From a virus, in the IMG/VR virus record IMGVR_UViG_3300025626_000025, positions 1-62,834 of that record: a DNA stretch of 62,834 nt, one strand, 5' to 3'. Below the pieces are notes generated by a model, which saw only the letters and a program-made list of their open reading frames with translations, was not told the DNA's origin and made no database searches. This document shows, one piece after another, positions 28,349-39,200 of this stretch. Numbering within the stretch: position 1 is the first letter of the stretch; each line of letters begins with the position of its first letter. Made by a program: the position numbers and the translations under genes.

Positions 28349-30585
28349 TGTCAGAAATCGAAAAGAAAATAGCATTTAAGATACCTCAACAGTTTCCTGC
28401 GATATATCGTGAGGAAAATGCTGAGTTGGTTCAGCTTGTACAGGACTACTATGAGTTCTTAGAAACTACACCTAATCAGGGTATCTACAACTCAAGACGT
28501 ATGTTTGAATATAGAGATATTTCGACTACTCTTAATAGTATGATTATTTTCTTCCAGAAGAAGTTCTTGAGCGATCTTCCAATGCTCGAAGACTCTAGTG
28601 TAAGAATTGTAGTTAAGAACATCTTAGACCTTTACAGAAGAAAAGGTTCTGAGAGTGGTATCATTATATTCTTTAGACTTTTTTATGACGAAGATGTTGA
28701 GATCAACAATCCAGCACAATTTGTTTTGAAACCATCCGACTCTAAATGGCAGACTGGTACATATCTTCAGATGGTTCCTAATAGTGGGGTTTTCTATGGA
28801 AGAGATGATGATGTCTATTACCAGTACAGTGATCTATTAGCTAAGAATATTGTAGGTTCTACGTCAAATGCTAAGGCGGCTGTAGATAAGATTAACTTCA
28901 TTCTATTAAACGGAACACTAACTCCAATCCTCTATCTTACTAACGTAAGAGGTATGTTTGCCAAGTACGATAATATCATGGCTAGAATTGATGGTCAAGA
29001 CATTTCGTTTGGTGTTTTGAATGGTTCTGCTTCGGCAATGCACATCGACTTGGATTATGGTGGTACGACAGGTAATGCTATCGGTGATCAATTCTCTATT
29101 GAAAGTGAATATGGTAATGGCGGTAAAGTTATCGTAACTGATACCGAAGACGAATTTACAGGCATCGTTGATTACACATTGACAGATGGGGGCTTTGGTT
29201 ATACGATACAGAATACTAGACTAGAAGTCTCTAATCAAGTTCTTGTGTTGGACAACCCAGACTTTAGCTTTACAAACATGGAAAGACTTACTGACACTGG
29301 TGGCAACATAGGTACAGTAATTGGTCAGAACGCATCAGCCGTTGGTATTAAGATGGATGATGGGGATGAGTTTAATATTAGCAGAGCTATTACTACATTA
29401 GATAGAACACCAAACGTGACTATCAGCGGCATCTACACAGTTTCTGCAAAGAACAATAGCTCTCCAGGTGATTTGTATCCAGACACTACTTTAGACACTG
29501 ATGTTAAGGTAGAGAGCCTTTCCAATATTGAAACTGTTAATCTAATTACTGATTTGATGTCACCATTTTTGTCAGTTGCAATTGATGCAACGAATTATAA
29601 CGATCCCCCAGCAACAGCAACAATGAGCGGCACGGCTGATCCAGTTAATTTAAGCACACCTTTAAATCAAGCATTCAACCTCTCGCCATTTGAAATTGGT
29701 ACTATTGATTCATTTGTGAACGTCAACCCAGGCGAAGACTATACAAACGACGTGTTCTCGTTAGTGCGCGATCCAGTTATGATTGCATTTGATAGATATG
29801 AGCAAATTCTAATCATGCCAGTTCTTAGTGCTTCGTTCTCTGTTGGTGATGCAATATCACAATCTGACAGTGGAGTGAATGGTGTTATCACAGGCATCGA
29901 TACAGATCGTTCTTTTATTAAAGTCAGACCTTATGCTTATTATGGTTTTGAAACAACTCCTATTCAACACAAGGGTACTAGCTATAGTGTCACGGCATCT
30001 GAAAGAGATTACACATCAGAAGCATTTGGCGCTAATGCGGATATGAGATCGAAAACGCAGTTTGCCACAGGAAGAATTTCGGCAGTTAAGGTTAACAATT
30101 CTGGGTTTGGTTACCTAGATGGCGAAACTGTTTTCCTTGTAAACGATGCTGGCGAGAAACAAGCAAGAGGCACACTCAAAGCTGATTCTCAAGGCATTAC
30201 AGCAGGTTTCTGGGGTAGCGAAACAAGTCATATCAACGGTTACAAAGACGGTAAATATTACGACTCTCGCAATAAAATACACGACAGTAATCTATACCAA
30301 GAATTCTCATATGAAATTTTATCCACGGTTGATCTTAGCGTATACGAAGAAACTCTTAAAAAGAACGTCCACCTTGCTGGTACGAGACTTTTTGGTAGGT
30401 TCGTTTACAAGAAGAAAGCAGAAGTTGGTTTGGGACATAGGTTCTATGTTTCTAAGAAAGAAGACCAACTAATTGGTGGACCTGAGATCGTGGGTCCGAA
30501 CCAACCAGACGTAGCAATTAAATACTCATCAGATAGAACTACTATTTCTGTAGATACAGTTAACCTCAAAGCTGACGTAGTATAA
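28348..30585 (+). CDS. large baseplate wedge protein following gp6 (gp7-position)
   Basis: This 745-residue protein occupies the place of T4 gp7. It starts with FKIPQQFPAIYREENAELVQLVQDYYEFLE, has DISTTLNSMIIFFQKKFLSDLP and RKGSESGIIIFFRLFYDEDVEI, and repeats of the beta-type SGFGYLDGETVFL near the C terminus. These motifs are shared by structural proteins of marine T4-like phages but are not clearly similar to T4 gp7 (1032 residues) in sequence. A role as wedge component is inferred from position. The start codon shares the last base of gp6. Confidence 0.65.
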   Translation: MSEIEKKIAFKIPQQFPAIYREENAELVQLVQDYYEFLETTPNQGIYNSRRMFEYRDISTTLNSMIIFFQKKFLSDLPMLEDSSVRIVVKNILDLYRRKGSESGIIIFFRLFYDEDVEINNPAQFVLKPSDSKWQTGTYLQMVPNSGVFYGRDDDVYYQYSDLLAKNIVGSTSNAKAAVDKINFILLNGTLTPILYLTNVRGMFAKYDNIMARIDGQDISFGVLNGSASAMHIDLDYGGTTGNAIGDQFSIESEYGNGGKVIVTDTEDEFTGIVDYTLTDGGFGYTIQNTRLEVSNQVLVLDNPDFSFTNMERLTDTGGNIGTVIGQNASAVGIKMDDGDEFNISRAITTLDRTPNVTISGIYTVSAKNNSSPGDLYPDTTLDTDVKVESLSNIETVNLITDLMSPFLSVAIDATNYNDPPATATMSGTADPVNLSTPLNQAFNLSPFEIGTIDSFVNVNPGEDYTNDVFSLVRDPVMIAFDRYEQILIMPVLSASFSVGDAISQSDSGVNGVITGIDTDRSFIKVRPYAYYGFETTPIQHKGTSYSVTASERDYTSEAFGANADMRSKTQFATGRISAVKVNNSGFGYLDGETVFLVNDAGEKQARGTLKADSQGITAGFWGSETSHINGYKDGKYYDSRNKIHDSNLYQEFSYEILSTVDLSVYEETLKKNVHLAGTRLFGRFVYKKKAEVGLGHRFYVSKKEDQLIGGPEIVGPNQPDVAIKYSSDRTTISVDTVNLKADVV

Positions 30586-30588
30586 ACA

Positions 30589-30596
30589 GATAAATA
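30589..30596 (+). promoter_or_regulatory. late-promoter-like octamer
   Basis: GATAAATA, four bases after the stop of the wedge gene and 25 bases before the next start; AGGAG (30611-30615) is the ribosome site of that gene. Confidence 0.45.
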
Positions 30597-30620
30597 AGTA
30601 AAAAGACTTTAGGAGCAAAC

Positions 30621-31370
30621 ATGGCTAAGCAAATTGTAAATACAGGTACTGCCGATAACGACGGTACAGGCGATCCGTTAAGAAACGCATTCCAAAAGGT
30701 AAATGCAAACTTCACCGAATTGTATAACGCTGATGCGGCGGCATTTTCTGGTAGTTATACTGATTTGTCTGATAAGCCAACGAGCATCGAAGATTTTAGT
30801 ATCACGGATGGCTCGAACAACCAAATTTTGGCTACTGACGGAAGTGGTAATTTCTCTTTCGTTGATCAGGTTGGTGCGGTTTCAATCCAAGATAGTACAG
30901 TCACAGGTTCGTTTACATACGGACAGGTAAACAGTCTTGACCAAGTAATCCCCTTTGTCATAAACGATACAATTTCTGCGACACTACAGGATGTCATCCC
31001 ACCATCTAACGTTGCCAACAGTGAAATTCTTGGTGTTGTGTATACCAAAATATTGGACAGATATACGAGTGGCGGTAAAATTCTTCTAACTCTAATAGCT
31101 AATACTAATGGGAACGATGAATACAGAACGATGGAAGTTTTGTTCAGCCGTGTAGAAGGTGGAACATATGATGTCATGGAAATGGGTGTAGGTTCTGAAG
31201 ATATATTCAATAGTGTAGAAGTTGCAGAGACAGTTAATAATGGTGTAATAACATTTACTGTTACAGTCAAGGCTCCAAACTCAGGCATACCTAATAACAC
31301 TTTCGTGAGATGTGTAGGTCAAATTACCTATACAAGTGTTCCAATATTCGTAACAGCGTCAGGATACTAA
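30621..31370 (+). CDS. fibre-type virion protein with NDGTGDPLR motif
   Basis: This 249-residue protein begins with KQIVNTGTADNDGTGDPLRNAFQKVNANFTELYNADAA, a motif block found at the start of many fibre or baseplate-edge proteins of marine phages. A strand-rich C-terminal half follows (NDEYRTMEVLFSRVEGGTYDVMEMGVGSEDIFNSVEVAETVNNGVITFTVTVKAP), which looks like a jelly-roll head domain. It is probably part of a short fibre or whisker. One base separates it from the next gene. Confidence 0.6.
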   Translation: MAKQIVNTGTADNDGTGDPLRNAFQKVNANFTELYNADAAAFSGSYTDLSDKPTSIEDFSITDGSNNQILATDGSGNFSFVDQVGAVSIQDSTVTGSFTYGQVNSLDQVIPFVINDTISATLQDVIPPSNVANSEILGVVYTKILDRYTSGGKILLTLIANTNGNDEYRTMEVLFSRVEGGTYDVMEMGVGSEDIFNSVEVAETVNNGVITFTVTVKAPNSGIPNNTFVRCVGQITYTSVPIFVTASGY

Positions 31371-31371
31371 G

Positions 31372-31947
31372 ATGGCAAAACCAATGAACATTAATAACTA
31401 TAATAACGACAAAATCATTGTCAACGCAACGGCAAACTCTGTTATCTTGACACACAGCGGTGTGAATAAAATGGAAACGACTGCCGCTGGGGTGAATATT
31501 ACAGGCGCAATCTATGTCAACGGTTCAGAATTTACTGGTGGCGGTGGTGGAAGTGAAGGTTCAAGTCTTCAGTCAAGATCAAGTAAAGTAGGAACCACAC
31601 CTTCATTGGCTGATGGTGCTACAAACAATCTTGATATCGTAGGCTTTAAAGGATACGCACTACTATCGATCACAACTGACAAAGCGGCTTGGGTGAGAAT
31701 TTATTCAAACGGTACAAGCAGAACTTCCGATGCATCCAGACTTGAGACGGCAGACCCATCACCAGATGCTGGTGTTATCGCAGAGGTAATCACAACAGGT
31801 GCAGAGACTGTTTTGATGTCTCCATCTGCAATGGGTTTTAACATGGAAGCAACTCCAACAACTAATATTCCATGTGCAGTTACTAACAAATCTGGATCGG
31901 CGGGAACGGTTGTTGTCACATTAAACGTACTTCAATTGGAGGCATAA
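31372..31947 (+). CDS. virion structural protein, conserved in marine phages
   Basis: This 191-residue protein has a short N-terminal fibre-like part (INNYNNDKIIVNATANSVILTHSG, VNITGAIYVNGSEFTGGGGG) and a globular C-terminal domain: GFKGYALLSITTDKAAWVRIYSNGTSRTSDASRLETADPSPDAGVIAEVIT. This domain, with a DPSPDAGVIAEV core, is found at the ends of baseplate or fibre proteins of many marine myoviruses. Its function is unknown; host recognition is possible. It lies between the previous fibre gene and the subtilase gene. Confidence 0.6.
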   Translation: MAKPMNINNYNNDKIIVNATANSVILTHSGVNKMETTAAGVNITGAIYVNGSEFTGGGGGSEGSSLQSRSSKVGTTPSLADGATNNLDIVGFKGYALLSITTDKAAWVRIYSNGTSRTSDASRLETADPSPDAGVIAEVITTGAETVLMSPSAMGFNMEATPTTNIPCAVTNKSGSAGTVVVTLNVLQLEA

Positions 31948-31948
31948 T

Positions 31949-34525
31949 ATGCCGTTGCATGAGTATATCGTCACCTTGCATAACAAGGATGATCTCGAAG
32001 AATTCTATGGTGACATTGAAGCGCAGGAAAGTGCGGCTCATGTATATGACGTTGAGCCTTCTTTTCCAAAACGTGCTGTTGAAGTTGCAAACAGAAGAGT
32101 AATAAGCCGTAACACGCATTACATGCTAACTCACGAAGAAGCACAAGAGTTGAAGAACGATCCTAGAGTATGGGACGTCGAACTTGCTGAGATGATTGAT
32201 CTTACCACAAGACCTGCTGGTTGGAAAATGGTAAACGAGAAATTCTCAAAGGATTGGTTTACAGACGCAACAGACCACAACTGGGGATTGTTGAGACACA
32301 GCGAAGATGCCAACAGAGCTAATTGGGGTTCTAACGGAACTAATACTTACATTGATGATCTAACAGTCACTGCCTCAGGTAAAAATGTTGATGTTGTTAT
32401 TGTTGATGGACACATCGACCCAGCACATCCAGAATTTAAACCAAGAGAGACAGCACACTTCAAAGGCAACTTAGTAAACGACAACACAAACAGTGCATTA
32501 TTTGATAGGTCAGTTACTGTCAATGGGTTAAAAATTGTTATTGCAGGTGCTGCTGGTGGTCAAATTGCTGTACCAGATGAATGGGCTAGAAAGACAGCAA
32601 GGGTTGTCGATCTAATGATCGATCCAGATGGCAACAATGTCAACTTAGATGCTCAAAAGAAATTAATATCCACTCTAAAAGGAGAGCCAGGCACTACGCA
32701 TGCAGGTTTACCTACAGCACAACGTGTTGCTTATGGCGGCGGTGGACAGTATGAACCAAACTTCTTGCTTGATGAAAACATTAACTCTTATGTGGGGTAT
32801 CAAAATTTCTTAGATACACACGTTCATAACGATATGGTTTGGTATAGAAACGTTTCTGGTCCGTCACCATCTGTTGGTGATACTGATGTGGAAGAAATCG
32901 TAGAACACCTTATGCACACAATCCATTTATTTGGTTTGCCAGGTGCGGTTGATGGTTCAGACGTAGCATTGAATTGGGTTGCATCTGAAAACTCTGGTTT
33001 TGCTAATACAGCTTTACATCTTGCTATGTCAGAAGCTATTAATGGTAGTTACTTTGATCCTACAGATTATGCACCTAACTGGAATACAAATGCTGAACAA
33101 GCAGAAGTAGCTTACAAAGAATATCTATATCTTCTTAACTTTAATATGTGGGAGATGAGTGAATTCTGGGATGGGGGTAGTCTCGCACCAGAATGGGCTG
33201 ACACTATGAGAACGCCAAGTAATATTCAGACGTACAACCCATTAGGATATGCTCTGTTTAATACATACATCGATCCAGTGTTGACAAAGCCAAACTTCAC
33301 TACATTAAGAAGTATATTCCAAGATAACGATGCAGGCGTTTCTGGTTATGCTGTGTCATCTCGTGTAAAACAATTCAACTGGTTCTCATTGACAAATTCA
33401 GTGACTGGTGGTAGTAATGGGACTTACACATATACACCTTACATTGACAGTGGCAACGCTGAAAGAACAGGTGATAACAACCATGGCACACACTGCGCAG
33501 GAACAGTCGCTGGGAACTCACAGGGGTGGGCTAGAGACGCAGACATCTATAATATAAGTCCGTATGGTACTAACCCAAACTCGCTCTCATCGTCGCTTAT
33601 GTGGGATTATATACGTGCTTGGCATAATAGCAAACCTATTAATCCAGAGACTGGTCGTAGAAATCCTACTGTTACAAACAACAGTTATGGCTCTACTATC
33701 ACGACAAATTACAATGGTAGTTACACAACAGGTCAAGTTACAAGGGCAAACTATCGTGGGACTGACTTTAACCCAGGTCGTTCTTTGACAACGCAAGAAT
33801 TACGTGATCGTGGGTTTTACGCTCCAACTCTACAGATGGACATCCCAAACTACTTCACCTCTCGCAATGCTGATATGCAAGATGCTATTGATGATGGCAT
33901 TATTATTGTTGCATCTGCTGGTAATGCTTCTTGGAAGACAGTAAACTCATCTGATCAAGATTATAATAATACATATAACATGGTTTTCAATGGCTTTGAT
34001 TATACTTGGAATTTGCACAGAGGTACTGGTTCTGGTGCAGGTTATGCCCCTGTAATTAACGTTGGCGCAACATCGAATGATGTCAATGAAGACAAGGCTA
34101 ACTTTAGTAACTGTGGTAATCAGGTAGATATTTTCGCTGCTGGTGAAGGCATCCAAAGTAGTTTGTTGTCTGGTGGTGTCGATGATCCTAGAGATGACAA
34201 TTATGATCTTGGTAAGTATCAAGGAACGAGTATGTCAGGACCTCAGGTTGCTGGTGTTGTTGCTATTTTGGCAGAGAGTTGGCCTAATATGACACAAGCA
34301 GAGGCTCAGCAATGGCTTATAGATAACGCCAATTCAGATCAAATGGCTGACACTGAAGCAGATGATCCAATGGATAGAGATAGTCTTCAAGGCGCTCCGA
34401 ATAAATACTTGAGATGGATTAACCAAAGAGCAATTACTGGAACAACTTTTCCCCAAAAAAACTTTAGAAAAAGACCAACTTCTGGAAAAACACACCCACG
34501 TCCACGTATTCGTAGAAGAGGTTGA
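31949..34525 (+). CDS. virion-region subtilisin-like serine protease with large insert
   Basis: This 858-residue subtilase (S8 family) has the full catalytic set: Asp153 in VVIVDGH, His512 in NNHGTHCAGT, oxyanion Asn659 in ASAGNA and Ser761 in GTSMSGPQVAG. Between Asp and His is an insert of about 300 residues, far longer than usual, with a helical EEIVEHLMHTIHLFG (315-329). The N-terminal 90 residues (YIVTLHNKDDLEEFYGDIEAQ) resemble an I9-type propeptide. There is no signal peptide. Its location inside the baseplate/fibre block, one base after a structural gene, suggests a virion-bound protease that processes fibres or degrades host surface proteins. The C terminus is basic (RPRIRRRG). Confidence 0.8.
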   Translation: MPLHEYIVTLHNKDDLEEFYGDIEAQESAAHVYDVEPSFPKRAVEVANRRVISRNTHYMLTHEEAQELKNDPRVWDVELAEMIDLTTRPAGWKMVNEKFSKDWFTDATDHNWGLLRHSEDANRANWGSNGTNTYIDDLTVTASGKNVDVVIVDGHIDPAHPEFKPRETAHFKGNLVNDNTNSALFDRSVTVNGLKIVIAGAAGGQIAVPDEWARKTARVVDLMIDPDGNNVNLDAQKKLISTLKGEPGTTHAGLPTAQRVAYGGGGQYEPNFLLDENINSYVGYQNFLDTHVHNDMVWYRNVSGPSPSVGDTDVEEIVEHLMHTIHLFGLPGAVDGSDVALNWVASENSGFANTALHLAMSEAINGSYFDPTDYAPNWNTNAEQAEVAYKEYLYLLNFNMWEMSEFWDGGSLAPEWADTMRTPSNIQTYNPLGYALFNTYIDPVLTKPNFTTLRSIFQDNDAGVSGYAVSSRVKQFNWFSLTNSVTGGSNGTYTYTPYIDSGNAERTGDNNHGTHCAGTVAGNSQGWARDADIYNISPYGTNPNSLSSSLMWDYIRAWHNSKPINPETGRRNPTVTNNSYGSTITTNYNGSYTTGQVTRANYRGTDFNPGRSLTTQELRDRGFYAPTLQMDIPNYFTSRNADMQDAIDDGIIIVASAGNASWKTVNSSDQDYNNTYNMVFNGFDYTWNLHRGTGSGAGYAPVINVGATSNDVNEDKANFSNCGNQVDIFAAGEGIQSSLLSGGVDDPRDDNYDLGKYQGTSMSGPQVAGVVAILAESWPNMTQAEAQQWLIDNANSDQMADTEADDPMDRDSLQGAPNKYLRWINQRAITGTTFPQKNFRKRPTSGKTHPRPRIRRRG

Positions 34526-34535
34526 TGCAATTGCT

Positions 34536-34543
34536 TATAAATA
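34536..34543 (+). promoter_or_regulatory. T4-type late promoter before gp8
   Basis: Exact TATAAATA between the subtilase stop and the gp8 start at 34569. Confidence 0.7.
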
Positions 34544-34568
34544 TTAGAAAAGAACAGGTGCAGGTGAT

Positions 34569-36212
34569 ATGACTGAGGTATTGACAAGTAAATTAAAAAG
34601 TGATACAACTAGAATGTTCTATGCAGACATTTTAGATAATGATTTTTATGTATTCGTATCTTCTGTATTTCAAGGTACGGATCGTATCTCTGCGACTGAC
34701 TCCCAAGGCAGTAAAAATCAATTTTTAGAAAATACAGTTTTTGGTAAGAAAGTTCTTGGTTCAGATACTAAATTCATGATCAAGTACCATCCTTGGCAGA
34801 AAGATCAAGTTTACGTTCAGTACGACGACCAGAAGGATATGACTGACGAAAAGTTCTATTCAGTTGTCGGACCTACAAACAATGACACTGGCGATTATCG
34901 TGTGTTCAAATGCTTGTTCAATAATAACGACGGAAAATCTACAGCACCCCCAAACTGGAACCCATTCACTGAAGGGCAAATATACAGAACAGCCGACAAT
35001 TATGTTTGGAAGTTTATGTATGCAATCACCCCATCAGAATTCGAAGCATACAACGCAGTTGGTTTTATTCCTCTTGCGGCTGATGTAGTAGTCAATCCAG
35101 ACCCAAATGCTGATGCTAACAATGTTGTTTATGGCTCAGAAATTAGTGATATTTTCGTTGAAAATCCTGTTGACAATGCTGGATACCCATCTATCAGTGG
35201 CTTCCTCATGGCGGCTCCTAGTAACGATGGTACATTAACAGTAAGAGCCACAGGTATAAATCAAATCAAAAACTTCTACACTGGCATGTCGATATATGTG
35301 ACTAACCCAGATGGTGGACCGTCAAACCTTTACGTGATCACCTCTTACGAATTTCAAATAGGAGTTCAATACGGTAAGATTGGAGTTGAGGGAACACCTC
35401 TCGCTGATGGTGTGTTGAATGGCTCCACATTTACTATCGTACCAACGTGTGTTATAAAAGGTGACGGTACTGGTGCGAAGGCGCTTCCTAATGTCATAAA
35501 TGGCAACATTTCTTCTCTGTTGATTCTAGAACAAGGTTCTGGTTACACAAATGTGACAGCATCGATTACTGATCCTACATTTGACTTTGATCCAGAAGAC
35601 CCGATTTCTATTGACGTAAGAGCTATTCTAAGACCAGTTCTTTCTCCAAAGGGTGGTCATGGATGGAACATGATTGATGAAATGCATTGTCGCCATATCC
35701 TACTCTATGGCTATATCACAGAAGCCAATAACAATAGAATTGGTGCAACGAACACTTACTCACATCTTGGGGTTATTAAAAATCCAGAGTTCTTGAGTGC
35801 TTCGGCAAATAGCGCAAACACACCAACAGTGTTTGACAACAGAATTGCAATCACTACTGATCAGTTTGCCTTTGCAACTGTTGACGCTTTGTTAACACAG
35901 GTTGATAGTGACAACAACGTTACTTTTGCAGGTAAGGTACATGAAGTAGACGCTACTTCGAATACTGTATACCTATCTAGCTACATGGGACCATACCAAA
36001 ACATTGCGGATAGCGACACCTCATTCGACAACACTGTTAAATTGGTCAATCCACAAGGACAACGAATTACCATAAATAGTCCACAAGCCAATAATACAAT
36101 CATGTCTGATTACGTTCAACGTAGCGGAGAAGTTTATTTCATGGAAGATTTTGTTCCTCTCGCAAGGACAGAAACGTCAAGAGAAGAATACAAATTAGTA
36201 TTAGAATTTTAA
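34569..36212 (+). CDS. 8: baseplate wedge protein, T4 gp8-like
   Basis: This 547-residue protein keeps the gp8 pattern: an N-terminal TSKLKSDTTRMFYADI, the central DYRVFKCLFNNN and RTADNYVWKFMYAITPSEFEAY, and the C-terminal QRSGEVYFMEDFVPLARTETSREEYKLVLEF, like the GEMIYMENRPPI ending of T4 gp8. It is about 210 residues longer than T4 gp8; the extra part lies in the middle (IFVENPVDNAGYPSISGF and following), as in cyanophages. In T4, gp8 dimers link wedge proteins gp10, gp7 and gp6. Confidence 0.8.
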   Translation: MTEVLTSKLKSDTTRMFYADILDNDFYVFVSSVFQGTDRISATDSQGSKNQFLENTVFGKKVLGSDTKFMIKYHPWQKDQVYVQYDDQKDMTDEKFYSVVGPTNNDTGDYRVFKCLFNNNDGKSTAPPNWNPFTEGQIYRTADNYVWKFMYAITPSEFEAYNAVGFIPLAADVVVNPDPNADANNVVYGSEISDIFVENPVDNAGYPSISGFLMAAPSNDGTLTVRATGINQIKNFYTGMSIYVTNPDGGPSNLYVITSYEFQIGVQYGKIGVEGTPLADGVLNGSTFTIVPTCVIKGDGTGAKALPNVINGNISSLLILEQGSGYTNVTASITDPTFDFDPEDPISIDVRAILRPVLSPKGGHGWNMIDEMHCRHILLYGYITEANNNRIGATNTYSHLGVIKNPEFLSASANSANTPTVFDNRIAITTDQFAFATVDALLTQVDSDNNVTFAGKVHEVDATSNTVYLSSYMGPYQNIADSDTSFDNTVKLVNPQGQRITINSPQANNTIMSDYVQRSGEVYFMEDFVPLARTETSREEYKLVLEF

Positions 36213-36224
36213 GGAACCTCACAC

Positions 36225-39200
36225 ATGCCAATTAATACAAATCTTAATATTGCTCCATACTTTGATGACTTTGGTTTGGAAAAGCAGTTCTACAAGATTC
36301 TCTTCAAGCCAGCATATGCCGTACAGGCAAGAGAACTCACTCAATTGCAAACCATTTTGCAAAACCAAGTTGAACAATTTGGTGATAACGTCTATAAAGA
36401 AGGTAGCATTATCAAGGGTTGTAACTTCACAAACCTAAATGGATTGCAATTTGTCAAGCTAACTGACAAAACTGGGTTTGATCCAGAAAGCTACAGACCA
36501 GTAACAGCCGATGAAATTGTATCTGGCGTAACTAAGTCTATCGACACAAAGTATGAAGTTGAAGGTGCGATCACTGGGCTTAAAGCTTCTATTATCGTTA
36601 CAGACAGAGGTTTCGAGACACGTCCACCAAACCTAAACACTTTGTATATTAACTATTTGAATACAAACGAAACAAGCAACTACAAGACATTTATTTCTGG
36701 TGAAGAACTTACAATTAATCGTTACAAGTACGATGGTTCAACACTAATCCAGACTGATCTTAGTGTCGCAACAATCAACGTAACACAGCTTCCAACACCA
36801 ACAGGCAAATCGTTTGGTATTCAAGCGGCGGCTGGTGTTGTATTCCAAAAAGGTCACTTCCTATTTGCAGATGAGCAAACACTTGTTGTTTCTAAGTACG
36901 ACAATCAACCAGATGATGTTTCGGTTGGTTATGAAGTAGTAGAAACTCTAGTATCTTCATTGCAAGACGAAAGCCTTTACGACAATGCTAACGGAAGCAC
37001 AAACGAAAACGCTCCAGGTGCAGACAGACTTAAAATGGTTCCTTCACTGGTTGTAAAATCAACAGCGGTTGCTGATGTTGATGCGAACTTCTTTACATTA
37101 ATTCGTTATCAAAACGGATCGGCTGTTTCTATCAGAGACGTTTCCCAGTTCAATTCAATTGCCGAAGAAATGGCTAAGCGTACTTACGAAGAAAGCGGAG
37201 ACTACATTGTTGAGAACTTCAAGGTAACAACAGAACGCCGTGGCACAGACTTAAAGGCGTTAGTTGGTAAAGGTTCAGCATACGTCAAAGGTTATAGAGT
37301 AGAAAATCGTGGCAACGTCGATATCACTATCGATCCAGTCATAACAACAAACATTCAACAAAACCAATCGATATCTCTTAATTATGGTGGATATGTTGAT
37401 ATTGTTTCGATCAATGGCACAGTTGCCACTGATTATAGTGCAGTTGATCTTCAACTCGCTGGTGGTACACAAATTGGTTCAGCTTTCGTAAAGAATATTA
37501 CACCGACTAAACTATACATTTTTGGCGCAAGTATCACAGACCCAACTAAAACTTTTGCTGATGTTGAGCGTATTGTTTCTACAGGTGGTTCGATTAGTAT
37601 CGCGGCTAACTCCATGATTAAAGACACTGGAAATTCTTCTATGGTCTTCAATACTGGTACAAGAAGCCTAAAAGAAATTACTGATGTTTCGGTTCCTGTG
37701 CGCACACAAAGTAGCGTTTCAGTTGTAAGCAACTCTATTACTATCAACGCACAACCAGGTGATGACTTCGCTTGTGATAACAGTGACATTGTTGTAGTAG
37801 ATGCGTCGAACTCTTTGATTGCAGTAACAAGCTATAGCACATCTCTAAACAACTCAATTCTTACTATCAACCTAGCGGCGGGATCAGACCCAGCAGCCGA
37901 CGTTTATTACAACAAAAGAATTGTTTCTACTCAGCCATTCAACAAACTGTCGGTAAACCCATACATCAAAGTAGTATGGAACAATGGTCAATCGAAATAC
38001 AGCTTGGGCTTCCCAGATGTATATGCAATTGATAGTGTTGAAGACAGCACAGGCAAAGACTGGACAGACACTTTCCGTTTGGTAAGAAACGCCCAAGACA
38101 ACTTCTATGACCTTTCTTACATGGAAGTTATTCCAGGAAGAGCCAAACCTTCAAGTGGCACATTGACAGTTAAACTAAAAGTTTTCAAAATAAACAACGC
38201 AACAGGTATCAACTTCTTTGCGGTAAACAGTTATCCTATCGATGATGTAACTGCTATTCTTCCTGATGGCAAAATTAGATCATCTGACGTACCAACTTAC
38301 ATCTCTACAAGTGGCAATGCGTATCCTCTAAGAGAGTGTCTTGACTTTAGACCATACGCTGACTTAGGTGCTGGCGCAAGCTATACAGCATTGACAGAAG
38401 GCGCGGCATCTGTAGTAACAGCGGCTGTTGGTGCAGTACAACCATCATTCACAGGTTCTTTTGTTATCCCACAGCTTAACGGAAACGTAACCGCTGATGT
38501 AGAACACTACTTGGGAAGAATTGATGCCATTACGATGGATTCTTATGGTAAGTCTGCCATCGTTAAAGGTGAAGAAGATGAACGTCCAGTGCCACCTAAG
38601 GTTGGTGCTGATCAACTTGTTATATCTGAGATTACTATTCCAGGTTATCCTATGTTGTCTGCGCAAGAAGGTGCTGATCAACAGAAAGCTTACTATGCAG
38701 TTAGCACTAAGGCTAGAGGTGTTAAGAATTACACTATGCGTGATATTGCGAAGATGGATAGAAAACTTGATGCGATGGAATATTACATCAGCCTAAACCA
38801 ACTAGAGCAATCAACACAAAACTTGAATGTTCTTGACGAAAACGGTTTGACAAGATTTAAAAACGGCTTCCTAGTTGACCCATTCAATGACACATCTATC
38901 GCTGATGTGGCAAACCCAGAGTATCAAGCGGCTGTTCACTCAGATACGAAAAGTCTTAGCCCAGCGCTTAACACTTTCCCTCTTGACTTGAAGTATAAGT
39001 CTGGTACAAGTGCAACAATCTTCCCTACAACTGAAGATGCGGAAGTTGCGACACTAAGCAGAAATGCACATACAAAATTGTTGGGTCAGCCATATGCGAC
39101 CAACTTTAGAAACTGTGTATCTAACTTCTGGAAATATGATGGTGTTGGTTCATTGTCACCAAGTCATGACATGGCGCAAGATACAGTAACAAACCCAGTT

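Noticed and set aside
32880-32930. HExxH-type zinc protease site in the subtilase insert (EHLMHTIH)
   Set aside because: The order is E-H-x-x-H and not H-E-x-x-H, and no third ligand motif is evident.
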